Assembly (NCBI GenBank): GCA_903873975.1 | Contig: CAIQQN010000116.1 | Span: 1-42,038 of the forward strand | Direction: 5' to 3' | Length of the DNA stretch: 42,038 bases | DNA from: an uncultured Anaerolineales bacterium | GTDB taxonomy: Bacteria > Chloroflexota > Anaerolineae > Anaerolineales > Villigracilaceae | Shown: positions 14,978 to 22,428 of the stretch, one piece after another | Position numbering within the stretch: the first letter of the stretch is position 1 | How the letters are laid out: each line of letters begins with the position of its first letter | Position numbers and translations under genes: made by a program | Notes under the pieces: model-generated | Database searches by the model: none | Told to the model about the DNA's origin: nothing | Seen by the model: the letters and a program-made list of their open reading frames with translations, nothing else

Positions 14978-15013
14978 GGGGCAGGAGGAGGAAGGAGACC
15001 TGCGGTCAAGCCC
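14978..15013 (+). repeat. Direct repeat, copy 2 (right of alcohol dehydrogenase gene)
   Basis: Second copy of the element at 13,595-13,632, same orientation, ending CGGTCAAGCCCG five bases before the stop codon of the NAD(P)-binding protein gene. Confidence 0.8.
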
Positions 15014-15017
15014 GACC

Positions 15018-15656
15018 TCAATTGCTGATGGCGGGCGTCTGCCGCAGCCAGGTTGCAGCATTGATCTGCTGAAGCAGGAAGCCCGCCGGGTCTGCGCGGG
15101 AGAGGTTTGTCCCGACCTGTTTTTTGCCCAAATAACCGGCCCTGATCTTCCCCAACCCGGGTTTGTTGTTCAGCATCGACACACGCACGATGGTCCAATC
15201 GGTATCAGACTCGCGCACCAGGCGCGCAACACCGACGATCTCTTCGTAAGCAGGGCGCATTGCGATTTTGATCAGGCCGACCAGGAACTTGAATTTAAAC
15301 TCCGGCAGGTCTTTTGGGTCTCTGGCGCTTGGAGTGGATGAGATGATCAGGCGGCGGACGCAGGTTTTTTGCATGGCTGCCAGGATGTTTTGCATCCCCT
15401 GGGTAAGCGGCCTGCTCTGGCTGTCTTCTCCCGGACGAGGGCCCAGCACGCATATAATCGCCTCCGCGCCGCTGACGGCACGGTCAATTGCCGCGGTGTC
15501 GGTTAATTCGCCCTGCACGATCGTCAGGCGTTCATGACTGATGCTGATTTTCGATGGATTGCGAGCGAAGGCAACCACCTGGTTTCCTGCGGCAAGCGCC
15601 TGTTCAATAAATTGTTTGCCTGTACCGCCCGTTGAGCCAAAGAGGGTAAGTTTCAT
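15018..15656 (-). CDS. NAD(P)H-binding SDR-like oxidoreductase
   Basis: A 212-residue atypical short-chain dehydrogenase of the NmrA/BVR-B-like NAD(P)-binding group. The N-terminal dinucleotide motif is LFGSTGGTGKQFIEQALAAGNQVVAFARNPSK, and GAEAIICVLGPRP, RRLIISSTPSA and DWTIVRVSMLNNKPG follow at the usual places. Members reduce small substrates or act as NADP sensors; the substrate is unknown. It is the last gene of the run starting at the ABC exporter, one base after the methyltransferase-like gene, and ends beside direct repeat copy 2. Confidence 0.85.
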   Translation of the reverse strand: MKLTLFGSTGGTGKQFIEQALAAGNQVVAFARNPSKISISHERLTIVQGELTDTAAIDRAVSGAEAIICVLGPRPGEDSQSRPLTQGMQNILAAMQKTCVRRLIISSTPSARDPKDLPEFKFKFLVGLIKIAMRPAYEEIVGVARLVRESDTDWTIVRVSMLNNKPGLGKIRAGYLGKKQVGTNLSRADPAGFLLQQINAATWLRQTPAISN

Positions 15657-15657
15657 A

Positions 15658-16332
15658 TTATTTAAACAATGCTGCCGCGTCTGAATGGATAATGATCCCG
15701 TCGATCTTCAATAATCTCTGTTCTTGTCGCGCTATCTCTCGTGCGACTTTCAAACGATCTGCGGGATTCCGGAATTGGGCTGTGAACTCGGGGGAACCAA
15801 AGAGCCGGCTGTCCTGGATCGCATCGAACGAATGATCGGGCAAAAAATCCAATGTGCCTGTTTTCCCGAGATCGACCTGATAATGGATAAAGACTTCCTG
15901 CTCCAGATCGCCAAAATCGACCCCAACAGGTATTGCTCCCAACTCGAACAGGATGCGGCAGAACCATGGTTCGAACAGGGCGGTATAACCTTGGTTAGGG
16001 ACAACTGACCTGCCACCAAAAAGCGTGCTGAGAAAGAACGAAGCGGGTAATTTGCTTGTATTCGAACCGCAGGCGATATCCAGAATCCTTTTGTTTTGAA
16101 GATCGGATAATCCTGGAAAGGAATTGGCCAGCCTGCCGACCATTTGCTTGATAATATCTTCAAACCCGGGCTCGTGCGCCATTTTCCTGTAAAGGTTATA
16201 ACGAGCATTGAGCGCCTGGATGTTTTTTTCGATAACCAGTTGATCCTGCCGGTCTATCCATAAGTGACTCAGTTCGGCGATAAGCCGATCCTGCCTGTTA
16301 TTGCTTGATGCAGCACTCATTTGTTTGTTCAT
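15658..16332 (-). CDS. Methyltransferase-like protein of unknown substrate
   Basis: A 224-residue protein. A helical N-terminal third is followed by RILDIACGSNTSK, which resembles SAM motif I, then VGVDFGDLEQE (motif II position) and DFLPDHSFDAIQDSRLFGSPEF (motif IV position). This suggests a class I methyltransferase fold with an unusually long insertion after motif I (SFFLSTLFGGRSVVPNQGYT). The start is ATG at 16,332, five nt after the TIM-barrel stop; an earlier TTG overlapping that gene is possible. No specific family is recognised. Confidence 0.7.
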   Translation of the reverse strand: MNKQMSAASSNNRQDRLIAELSHLWIDRQDQLVIEKNIQALNARYNLYRKMAHEPGFEDIIKQMVGRLANSFPGLSDLQNKRILDIACGSNTSKLPASFFLSTLFGGRSVVPNQGYTALFEPWFCRILFELGAIPVGVDFGDLEQEVFIHYQVDLGKTGTLDFLPDHSFDAIQDSRLFGSPEFTAQFRNPADRLKVAREIARQEQRLLKIDGIIIHSDAAALFK

Positions 16333-16336
16333 TCTC

Positions 16337-17173
16337 TCAATCAATAAATTCAGCCATGGTGGTATTAAATGCCCTGGTGCTCATCTCTTTCAAGGGTAAT
16401 TCAGCCAGTTTTTCTGATATGACTTCGACTCCCCAGGGACCGGTATAACCCATATTATTCACGCAATTGATGAAGCCCTGGATGTCGTACTCTCCTTCCC
16501 CACAGAATCTTCGATTGGATGGATCATGATCAGAACTTCCGGGCAGAGTCCCGTCGTTAAGCTCGACATTTTTCAAATACTTCAGGGGAATACGGCTAAT
16601 TTCCTCGCAAGTCATTCCAAGATTAGCAACCTGATAGATGTCAATGATCACCCCGCCATTTTTAGCTCCAGCTGTTTCCAACATTGTGATGGCGTCCTTG
16701 ATATTGTTGATCATGGCGCAACCCATGATCTCAAAACCGATCGTCGCACCGTAATTCTCCGCTTCCGTACATAATGCTGCAAATGACTCAACAATACGGG
16801 GCATGGGACAGGTTGAGTTGTAAAAGTCCCCCACCTTGATATGTTTTGCCTGAAGTGCTTCAGAGGCCTCAAACAATCTTTTCTTGCGACTGTCCGATTC
16901 TGCCTTCCGCGCTCCGTCGAGAAACCAGTCGGTGAGAAACTCAAGCTCGACATATTTGATGCCGTTATCGACCAGTATCTTCTTCATTTCCTTGAGCGTT
17001 CGATGCAGGAGTATATGCTCCAGGTCAGTATGCCAGATCCCAATGCCTTTAAAACCTGCCCGGGCGGCTGCTTTTACCCGCTCCTTAAAATCAAACCGGC
17101 TCATTTCGCCACGACCCGGGAATACCCCTGAGGTTGTCCAATATAAGCTCATCAGTTCAACATTATTCTTCAT
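16337..17173 (-). CDS. Sugar phosphate isomerase/epimerase family TIM-barrel protein
   Basis: A 278-residue AP-endonuclease-2/xylose-isomerase-like TIM barrel. Metal-ligand regions are VELEFLTDW, HIKVGDFYNS, GATIGFEIMG, GVIIDIYQVANLG (D/H site), NVELNDGTLPGSSDHDP and GPWGVEVISE. Members isomerise or epimerise keto-sugars and inositol derivatives. The reaction is not predictable here. A strong ribosome site (GAGGGG) precedes ATG at 17,173. Neighbours: a DDN-type protein upstream and a methyltransferase-like protein downstream in the same operon. Confidence 0.85.
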   Translation of the reverse strand: MKNNVELMSLYWTTSGVFPGRGEMSRFDFKERVKAAARAGFKGIGIWHTDLEHILLHRTLKEMKKILVDNGIKYVELEFLTDWFLDGARKAESDSRKKRLFEASEALQAKHIKVGDFYNSTCPMPRIVESFAALCTEAENYGATIGFEIMGCAMINNIKDAITMLETAGAKNGGVIIDIYQVANLGMTCEEISRIPLKYLKNVELNDGTLPGSSDHDPSNRRFCGEGEYDIQGFINCVNNMGYTGPWGVEVISEKLAELPLKEMSTRAFNTTMAEFID

Positions 17174-17186
17174 AGCACCCCTCGAA

Positions 17187-17579
17187 TTAATGCTGAATCT
17201 CCAGCCTCAGGTAATACTGAATTCCCATTTTCTTCAAACCCGACCGAAACAAAGCCGGGAAGGCCATCAATCCAATTTCCTTATCAATGAATTCAGGATG
17301 GATCAGGAAATATTCCTTATTCTTCCATTGGAGGGAACAACCTCCTTTGGCTTTTACATTTTCATACCAATCCACCTTTTTGCCATATGTCAGAGCGATT
17401 ACAAATCCAGTTTCCACCGGCTCGGCAATAATGGGAATTCGATATCGTTTGCCACTTTTGCGACCAACATGGCTCAATATGGCAAAATGGCCGAATTTCT
17501 TCCCGGCAATGTGGATCATGATCTTATTTGTCAGATATTTATTGATGACTCGTACGCGATCCAGGAATGCTTGTTTCAT
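17187..17579 (-). CDS. Nitroreductase/deazaflavin (F420)-dependent oxidoreductase family protein
   Basis: A 130-residue split-barrel protein of the DDN/DUF385 family: HFAILSHVGRKSGKRYRIPI, GFVIALTYGKKVDWYENV, GGCSLQWKNKEYFL. These residues form the F420 (or flavin/heme/fatty acid) pocket in relatives from Actinobacteria and Chloroflexota. F420-dependent reduction is likely but not certain for a member of this size. Six nt separate it from the permease gene, so it belongs to the exporter operon. Confidence 0.82.
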   Translation of the reverse strand: MKQAFLDRVRVINKYLTNKIMIHIAGKKFGHFAILSHVGRKSGKRYRIPIIAEPVETGFVIALTYGKKVDWYENVKAKGGCSLQWKNKEYFLIHPEFIDKEIGLMAFPALFRSGLKKMGIQYYLRLEIQH

Positions 17580-17585
17580 TCGTCT

Positions 17586-18380
17586 CTAAATGTATAGATC
17601 GCGCTTGTTGTAAGTCCAATAGGCCGCAATCACGCAGACCGCGATGATGGCTGCCGAAAGCAGAATGTACATGGGGTCCAGCTTGCCGGATCGGAGAAGC
17701 ACCCCGGCGTCGAAGTATTTGAAGGGGGAGAAGTATTTGAGGAAATCCAGGTTCGCCTGCATCCCCGACATCACCGATAGGAAGTAGGTCACCAGGATGA
17801 CGCCAATGGCAATGTTCCCGGATTGCTTATACTGCTTCATGGAGCAGCCCAGCAGCAACCCGACCGCCAGGAAAATCAGTTCAATGATAAACATCCCTGC
17901 CATTTCAAGCGTCAGGAACTTGTTGAAGTCCTGTTCGGGTTGGAACTGCTGCGCAACCGCGAGCGACACCCCCCAGGTCACCAGCACGAAGATGATGCAG
18001 TTGACCAGCGCCGCCAGCAGCTTGCCTGTGACCACCCGGCCGCGCGAGACCGGCAGGACGAGCGAAAACTCGACCGTCTTGTCGCGCTCTTCCTTCGAGA
18101 TGCTGTCGCTGCCCCACATAGCCGCGGCGATCCCGCCCATCAATGCATAGTAGATCATCATGATCCCGTAGAAGCCGGTCACCGTAGTCAGGTTAAAGGC
18201 TTTCAGTTCCAGGGCGTCCACCATACCCTTAGGCAAAGCGTCAAGTACGGCCAGCATCGAGGGATCGTGGTAATAGGCGGTGAATTTGGCCGCGCCGCCG
18301 ATCACCAGCAGGACAAGCACAACGCACCAGATGATCAGAGATTTGAGGTTGGCTCTCAGTTCGCGGAAAAATATATTCAT
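17586..18380 (-). CDS. ABC-2 type transporter permease (second)
   Basis: A 264-residue membrane protein with six predicted helices. The conserved ABC-2 region SISKEERDKTVEFSLVLPVSRGRVVTGKLLAALVNC follows the second helix. Ribosome site GGAGGCG precedes the ATG. It pairs with the permease at 18,391 to form a heterodimeric export pore driven by the ATPase at 19,210. The two permeases are paralogues: both have the E-x-x-L/F..L..PVSR..V...KLLAAL motif. Substrate is unknown (lipid, peptide or drug). Confidence 0.9.
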   Translation of the reverse strand: MNIFFRELRANLKSLIIWCVVLVLLVIGGAAKFTAYYHDPSMLAVLDALPKGMVDALELKAFNLTTVTGFYGIMMIYYALMGGIAAAMWGSDSISKEERDKTVEFSLVLPVSRGRVVTGKLLAALVNCIIFVLVTWGVSLAVAQQFQPEQDFNKFLTLEMAGMFIIELIFLAVGLLLGCSMKQYKQSGNIAIGVILVTYFLSVMSGMQANLDFLKYFSPFKYFDAGVLLRSGKLDPMYILLSAAIIAVCVIAAYWTYNKRDLYI

Positions 18381-18390
18381 TTGCGCCTCC

Positions 18391-19200
18391 TTACGACACC
18401 GCCGGGATATCGCGGCGAGTGTAGCGCCAGTAACTGATCCCCAGCGCGATCAGGCTGACCGCCACGTTGAGCAGCACCAGCGGCATGTCATACGCCGCGT
18501 GCTGGACCATATAGGCCGGGTCAAAGTGCTTGAAGGGTGTGATGTATTCCAGGGTTGCCGTGCCAAACATGCTGCTGAAAGCGCTCAGCACGTACATCCC
18601 AAATCCCAGGCCCAGCGAATAGGGCGTCACGCTGCGCACGCGCTTGACCAGCAGCGAGATGACCAGCCCGACGGTCATGAAGAAGAGCTGGAAGATCACA
18701 ATGCTGGCCAGCAGCAGGATCAGCGTGCCTAGTTCGTACTCGTGCTTGCCGCGGAAGAGGGTGATGGCTGCGAAACTACTCACCCATACCATCGCGTTGG
18801 TGATGGTCAGGCTGGTCAGGGCAGCCAGCAGCTTGCTGGTGAGCACCTGGACTCGGCTGACCGGCTTGCTCAGCAGGAAGTCGGCGGTCAATTCGCTCTC
18901 CTCGATCGAGACCAGGCCAAAGCCGTAATTGCCGGCTTGGATCGCCAGGCAGAGTTGGACGAAGCCGAAGAGTAAACTGTAGAAGCCCACCACTGTGGCC
19001 ATGTTCGTCCGGCCCATCCCGAAGGCCTCCAGCAGCGCCGGCGGGAACCGGGACATCAATTGATTGATCAACGCGGCCTGGTCAGCGAATCCCGGGAAGA
19101 TGGCGAAGAAGCAGATGAGGATCGCCGCCACCGAAATCGACCAGACGATCACCGATCGCATCCGGGCGCGTAATTCATGGAGATAAATGTTTGCGCTCAT
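18391..19200 (-). CDS. ABC-2 type transporter permease (first)
   Basis: A 269-residue membrane protein with six predicted helices and the ABC-2 motif SIEESELTADFLLSKPVSRVQVLTSKLLAALTS. It lies 9 nt after the ATPase and 10 nt before the second permease, giving a compact ATPase-permease-permease exporter. The phrase QAGNYGFGLVSIEESELTADFLLSKPVSR is typical of the bacterial ABC-2 family with the permease subunit split over two genes. Confidence 0.9.
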   Translation of the reverse strand: MSANIYLHELRARMRSVIVWSISVAAILICFFAIFPGFADQAALINQLMSRFPPALLEAFGMGRTNMATVVGFYSLLFGFVQLCLAIQAGNYGFGLVSIEESELTADFLLSKPVSRVQVLTSKLLAALTSLTITNAMVWVSSFAAITLFRGKHEYELGTLILLLASIVIFQLFFMTVGLVISLLVKRVRSVTPYSLGLGFGMYVLSAFSSMFGTATLEYITPFKHFDPAYMVQHAAYDMPLVLLNVAVSLIALGISYWRYTRRDIPAVS

Positions 19201-19209
19201 GATCCCTGC

Positions 19210-20082
19210 CTATTCGTAGTAGTGCATGAAGATTTCTTCCAGCGTCGGCTCCTCGATGGTCAGATCGGTGACCTGGAGGCTGCTGATCTTGTGCAGAACC
19301 GCGTTGATATCGCCTTTGAAGAAGAAATGCAGCGTGCCGTTTTCCACCTGCAAATTGGTCACACCCGGCAGGTCAAAGGAGGCCGGGTTCAGCCCATCGG
19401 CTGTCACGTTGACCTTTTTGTAGTTGTTTTGCTGCAGGGTGCGGATGTCGGAGATCTCCACGATCCTGCCCTCGCGGATGATGCCCACGCGATTGCATAA
19501 GCGCTGAACTTCCCCCAAGATGTGCGAGGAGAAGAAAACTGTCACGCCGCGGGCGTTCTCCTGGCGGACCAGGTCGAAGAACTTGCGCTGCATGAGCGGA
19601 TCGAGGCCGCTGGTCGGCTCATCCAGGAAGAGCAGTTTGGGGCTGTGCAGCAGGCCCTGGACAATGCCGACCTTCTTCTTGTTGCCGTAAGACAGGTCGC
19701 TGATGCGGCGGTTCATTTCCAGTTCCATGGTTTCGGAGAGTTCGTGCATGCGCTGGGTGCAGTCGCAATCGTAAAAACTGGCGGAATACTTTAGCAGGTC
19801 AATGACCTTCATGCCTTCGTAGTAAAAGACTTCCGAAGGCAGGTAGCCAATATCGCGGCGGATTTCCGGACCGTGGGTGACCACATCCTTGCCAAAAACT
19901 TTGGCGCTGCCGCTGGTGGGGTGGATCAGCGAGAGGAGCAGGCGGATGGTGGTGGATTTCCCGGCGCCGTTCGGCCCGATGAAGCCGAAGATCTCGCCTT
20001 CTTCCTCTTTGAAAGAGACATCCACGATGCCGCGCGATTTTCTGTAATACTTGGTCAGATTGGTAACTTCGATAACGCTCAT
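19210..20082 (-). CDS. ABC transporter ATP-binding protein (ABC-2 exporter)
   Basis: A 290-residue ATPase: Walker A GPNGAGKSTT near residue 37, Q-loop region DIGYLPSEV, signature ISDLSYGNKKKVGI (a degenerate LSGG), Walker B LLFLDEPTSGLDP, and H-loop FFSSHILGEVQRL. A C-terminal domain of about 70 residues follows. The start is ATG at 20,082 with AAGGAGCG upstream; an earlier in-frame start lacks a ribosome site. It powers the two permeases downstream. The promoter at 20,215-20,243 leaves a leader of about 125 nt. Confidence 0.93.
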   Translation of the reverse strand: MSVIEVTNLTKYYRKSRGIVDVSFKEEEGEIFGFIGPNGAGKSTTIRLLLSLIHPTSGSAKVFGKDVVTHGPEIRRDIGYLPSEVFYYEGMKVIDLLKYSASFYDCDCTQRMHELSETMELEMNRRISDLSYGNKKKVGIVQGLLHSPKLLFLDEPTSGLDPLMQRKFFDLVRQENARGVTVFFSSHILGEVQRLCNRVGIIREGRIVEISDIRTLQQNNYKKVNVTADGLNPASFDLPGVTNLQVENGTLHFFFKGDINAVLHKISSLQVTDLTIEEPTLEEIFMHYYE

Positions 20083-20214
20083 AGAATCGCTCCTTTGCAC
20101 AAAAATAGTGATGATGCCCCGTGGTTGGCGGGATTAGTACAAACGAAATGGAAGCGCGAGCCCCGAAAGGGCATGTCGGTCTTCACCATACGAGATCGAT
20201 TCGGCTAAGTGTGA

Positions 20215-20243
20215 AGTGTATTCCCAGAGAACAATTAAGTCAA
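20215..20243 (-). promoter_or_regulatory. Sigma70-type promoter of the ABC exporter operon
   Basis: Minus strand: -35 TTGACT (20,238-20,243), 17-bp spacer, -10 TACACT (20,215-20,220). It faces left toward the ATPase gene, and no gene intervenes. Confidence 0.7.
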
Positions 20244-20306
20244 CCGAGCTAACACCGCCTGAATCCCCATCGAACCGGCAATTCCCAGGGAACCGTTTTC
20301 GTGATT

Positions 20307-20312
20307 TATAAT
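20307..20312 (+). promoter_or_regulatory. -10 box of a nearly leaderless transcript
   Basis: A perfect TATAAT ends 13 nt before the ATG of the TPR gene, and there is no ribosome site in between. The predicted transcript starts about 7 nt before the ATG. The -35 region is weak. Confidence 0.5.
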
Positions 20313-20325
20313 AGCCATTGATATC

Positions 20326-21735
20326 ATGAAGAAAACGTTCGAACCAACTCATGTCCTGATCCTGATCGCCCTGTTGACTCTCATCCTGGTCCCGCGGCCC
20401 CTGGCTGGTTACCTGGACCTGAAGTCTGCGGATCGTTTCGAGGCGGCGGGAGAACAGGCCGCGGCTGCCTCTGCCTATACCTCGGCCGCGCAACGAATCC
20501 CCTGGATGCCATCCCTGTGGGAAAAGGTGGGTGATGTTTATCTGAACAGCAACGATTACTCCAAAGCGGAGAAATTTTTTCGGCTCGCCCTTCAACACCA
20601 TGCCCTCTCACCAAACGGCTGGAGGGCCTTGGGAGAGGTGATCTACTCGCAGGGAGATGTGCCGGGAGCGGTCGCCGTCTGGGAAGAGGCCCTTAAGCAG
20701 AAAGATCCCGACCCGTATGTGCACTTGGACCTGGCAGACGGATACGAGAAGATGGAGAACTACGCCGGTGCAGTGCAGGAATGGAAGATAATCTTGCAGG
20801 CTTCTACAGATTACGCGTGGGGACACTATCGCCTGGGCCTGCTGCTCATGGCGACCGCCCCTGACCAAGCCCTGCCCGAACTGATGCAGGCAGCCCAACT
20901 CGACCCGGACATCGAACCCACCGTCCATGGGCTGCGGACAGCCCTGAATACGGCATTGCTGTCAGACGACGAGGCAGCCCATTTCCTGGCGGCCGGGTGG
21001 GCGCTGGGAACACTGGGCGAATGGAACCTGGCGGCTGAAGCCTTCCACAATGCCATCACAACACGAGCGGACTATGCCGAAGCCTGGGCCTGGCTTGGCG
21101 AGGCGGAGCAGCAACTGGGCCAGGACGGAGGTCATGAAATCGAACAGGCCCTGACCTTTAGCCCGGAGTCAGCCATGGTCCAGGGACTATACGGGTTGTA
21201 CTTGCAGCGCCAGGGAAAGCCAGACGCCGCACTGGCGGCCTTTCATAAGGCCGCGGACCTGGAACCGGAGAACCCTGGCTGGCAATTGGCACTGGGCAGC
21301 GCCTCCGAACAGACCGGCAACCTGATCGCGGCATATGGGTATTATTTCCACGCGGTCGAACTGGGTCCGAAAGACGCCTCAACCTGGCGGGCTCTGGCGA
21401 CTTTCTGTGTAAACAACAATGTGGATATGGAGGAAACCGGTCTACCGGCGGCGCAAAAGTTGATCGACATCGCCCCGGGCGACTGGAAATCCTATGACCT
21501 GGCCGGCCAGGCAGCGTTTCTGCTGGAGGATTACATTGATGCGGAAATCTATTTGAAGAAGGCCGTCCAAATGAGCCCCACCCAGGCAGCCCCGGCCCTG
21601 CACTTGGGACTGGTCTATATGCAAACCGGCGACCGCGACAAGGCTTATTCATACCTCACCCTGGCCCGGACGTTCGATCCCGACGGGCCTTATGGCTGGC
21701 AAGCCGGGCGTTTGTTGGAACAGTATTTTCCCTGA
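20326..21735 (+). CDS. TPR-repeat protein, membrane-anchored
   Basis: A 469-residue protein. An N-terminal hydrophobic helix (HVLILIALLTLILVPRPLAGYL) acts as signal or anchor. About ten tetratricopeptide repeats fill the rest, with the typical W/Y..LG..Y...G....A...+..A+.L.P pattern (for example SLWEKVGDVYLNSNDYSKAE and AALHLGLVY-type segments near the end). TPR arrays are protein-binding scaffolds; the partner is unknown. The ATG has no ribosome site and follows a TATAAT box closely, so the mRNA may be nearly leaderless. It lies 8 nt before the lipoprotein gene, with which it is probably co-transcribed. Confidence 0.88.
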   Translation: MKKTFEPTHVLILIALLTLILVPRPLAGYLDLKSADRFEAAGEQAAAASAYTSAAQRIPWMPSLWEKVGDVYLNSNDYSKAEKFFRLALQHHALSPNGWRALGEVIYSQGDVPGAVAVWEEALKQKDPDPYVHLDLADGYEKMENYAGAVQEWKIILQASTDYAWGHYRLGLLLMATAPDQALPELMQAAQLDPDIEPTVHGLRTALNTALLSDDEAAHFLAAGWALGTLGEWNLAAEAFHNAITTRADYAEAWAWLGEAEQQLGQDGGHEIEQALTFSPESAMVQGLYGLYLQRQGKPDAALAAFHKAADLEPENPGWQLALGSASEQTGNLIAAYGYYFHAVELGPKDASTWRALATFCVNNNVDMEETGLPAAQKLIDIAPGDWKSYDLAGQAAFLLEDYIDAEIYLKKAVQMSPTQAAPALHLGLVYMQTGDRDKAYSYLTLARTFDPDGPYGWQAGRLLEQYFP

Positions 21736-21743
21736 AGGTATTT

Positions 21744-22379
21744 ATGAAAATCATACGCAGCTTGTTGCTTGTACTCTTTTTGACCGCCTGCCAGAGCGCC
21801 TGGATCGCCGAACTGGTGACACAACCGGGCCAGGCCCTCTATCACGACAACTTCTCCGTCCCTTCCAGCGGCTGGCTCCAGACGGTCAGCGCGAATGGGA
21901 GCCTGGGCTACATCGACGGCGTCTACCGCATGGTTGTGCAGTCCGCCGGTTATGACCTGTGGGCTGTCTCCGGACAGACTTACGGGGATGTACAAATAGA
22001 GGCGGATGCAACCCGGCTGGCGGGTCCGGTGTCGAACCGCTTTGGCCTGATATGCCGCTACCAGGATATGGTAAATTTTTACTTTTTCATTATCTCCAGT
22101 GACGGTTACTACGCCATCGGCAAAATCAAAAATGGCGCGGTCTCCCTGCTCGGACAGGAGATGATGGCATACAGCGCCGCCATCGTGCAGGGTAGCGGCC
22201 CGAACCATCTGCGTTTTGACTGCATTGGGAATACCCTGACGGGAACCATCAACGACCAGGCCATCGCAAGCACCAGCGATGCCGATTTTTCCGACGGGGA
22301 TGCCGGTCTCATTGCCGGGGCGTTTGATGAAGGTGCCGTGGATGTGACCTTCGATAATTTTGTGGTGATAAAACCGTGA
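21744..22379 (+). CDS. Putative lipoprotein with concanavalin-like beta-sandwich
   Basis: A 211-residue protein with a lipoprotein signal peptide MKIIRSLLLVLFLTAC; the lipobox is LTAC, so the mature N-terminus is C16. The remainder (YHDNFSVPSSGWLQ, YRMVVQSAGYDLWAV, RFGLICRYQDMVNFYFFIISSDGYYAI, NHLRFDCIGNTLTGTIND, DGDAGLIAGAFDEGAVDVTFDNF) has the rhythm of 3-keto-disaccharide hydrolase-like or LamG/DUF1080-type beta-sandwiches. No catalytic residues are assignable. Ribosome site GAAGG precedes the ATG. Confidence 0.82.
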   Translation: MKIIRSLLLVLFLTACQSAWIAELVTQPGQALYHDNFSVPSSGWLQTVSANGSLGYIDGVYRMVVQSAGYDLWAVSGQTYGDVQIEADATRLAGPVSNRFGLICRYQDMVNFYFFIISSDGYYAIGKIKNGAVSLLGQEMMAYSAAIVQGSGPNHLRFDCIGNTLTGTINDQAIASTSDADFSDGDAGLIAGAFDEGAVDVTFDNFVVIKP

Positions 22380-22428
22380 TCCTGGCAGCTTGTCACCCGC
22401 CGACGGCAAGCCGCTGGATTCTAAAACC

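Noticed and set aside
20083-20325. Replication origin at the strand switch
   Set aside because: No cluster of DnaA boxes, no AT-rich unwinding region and no dnaA or dnaN neighbour.
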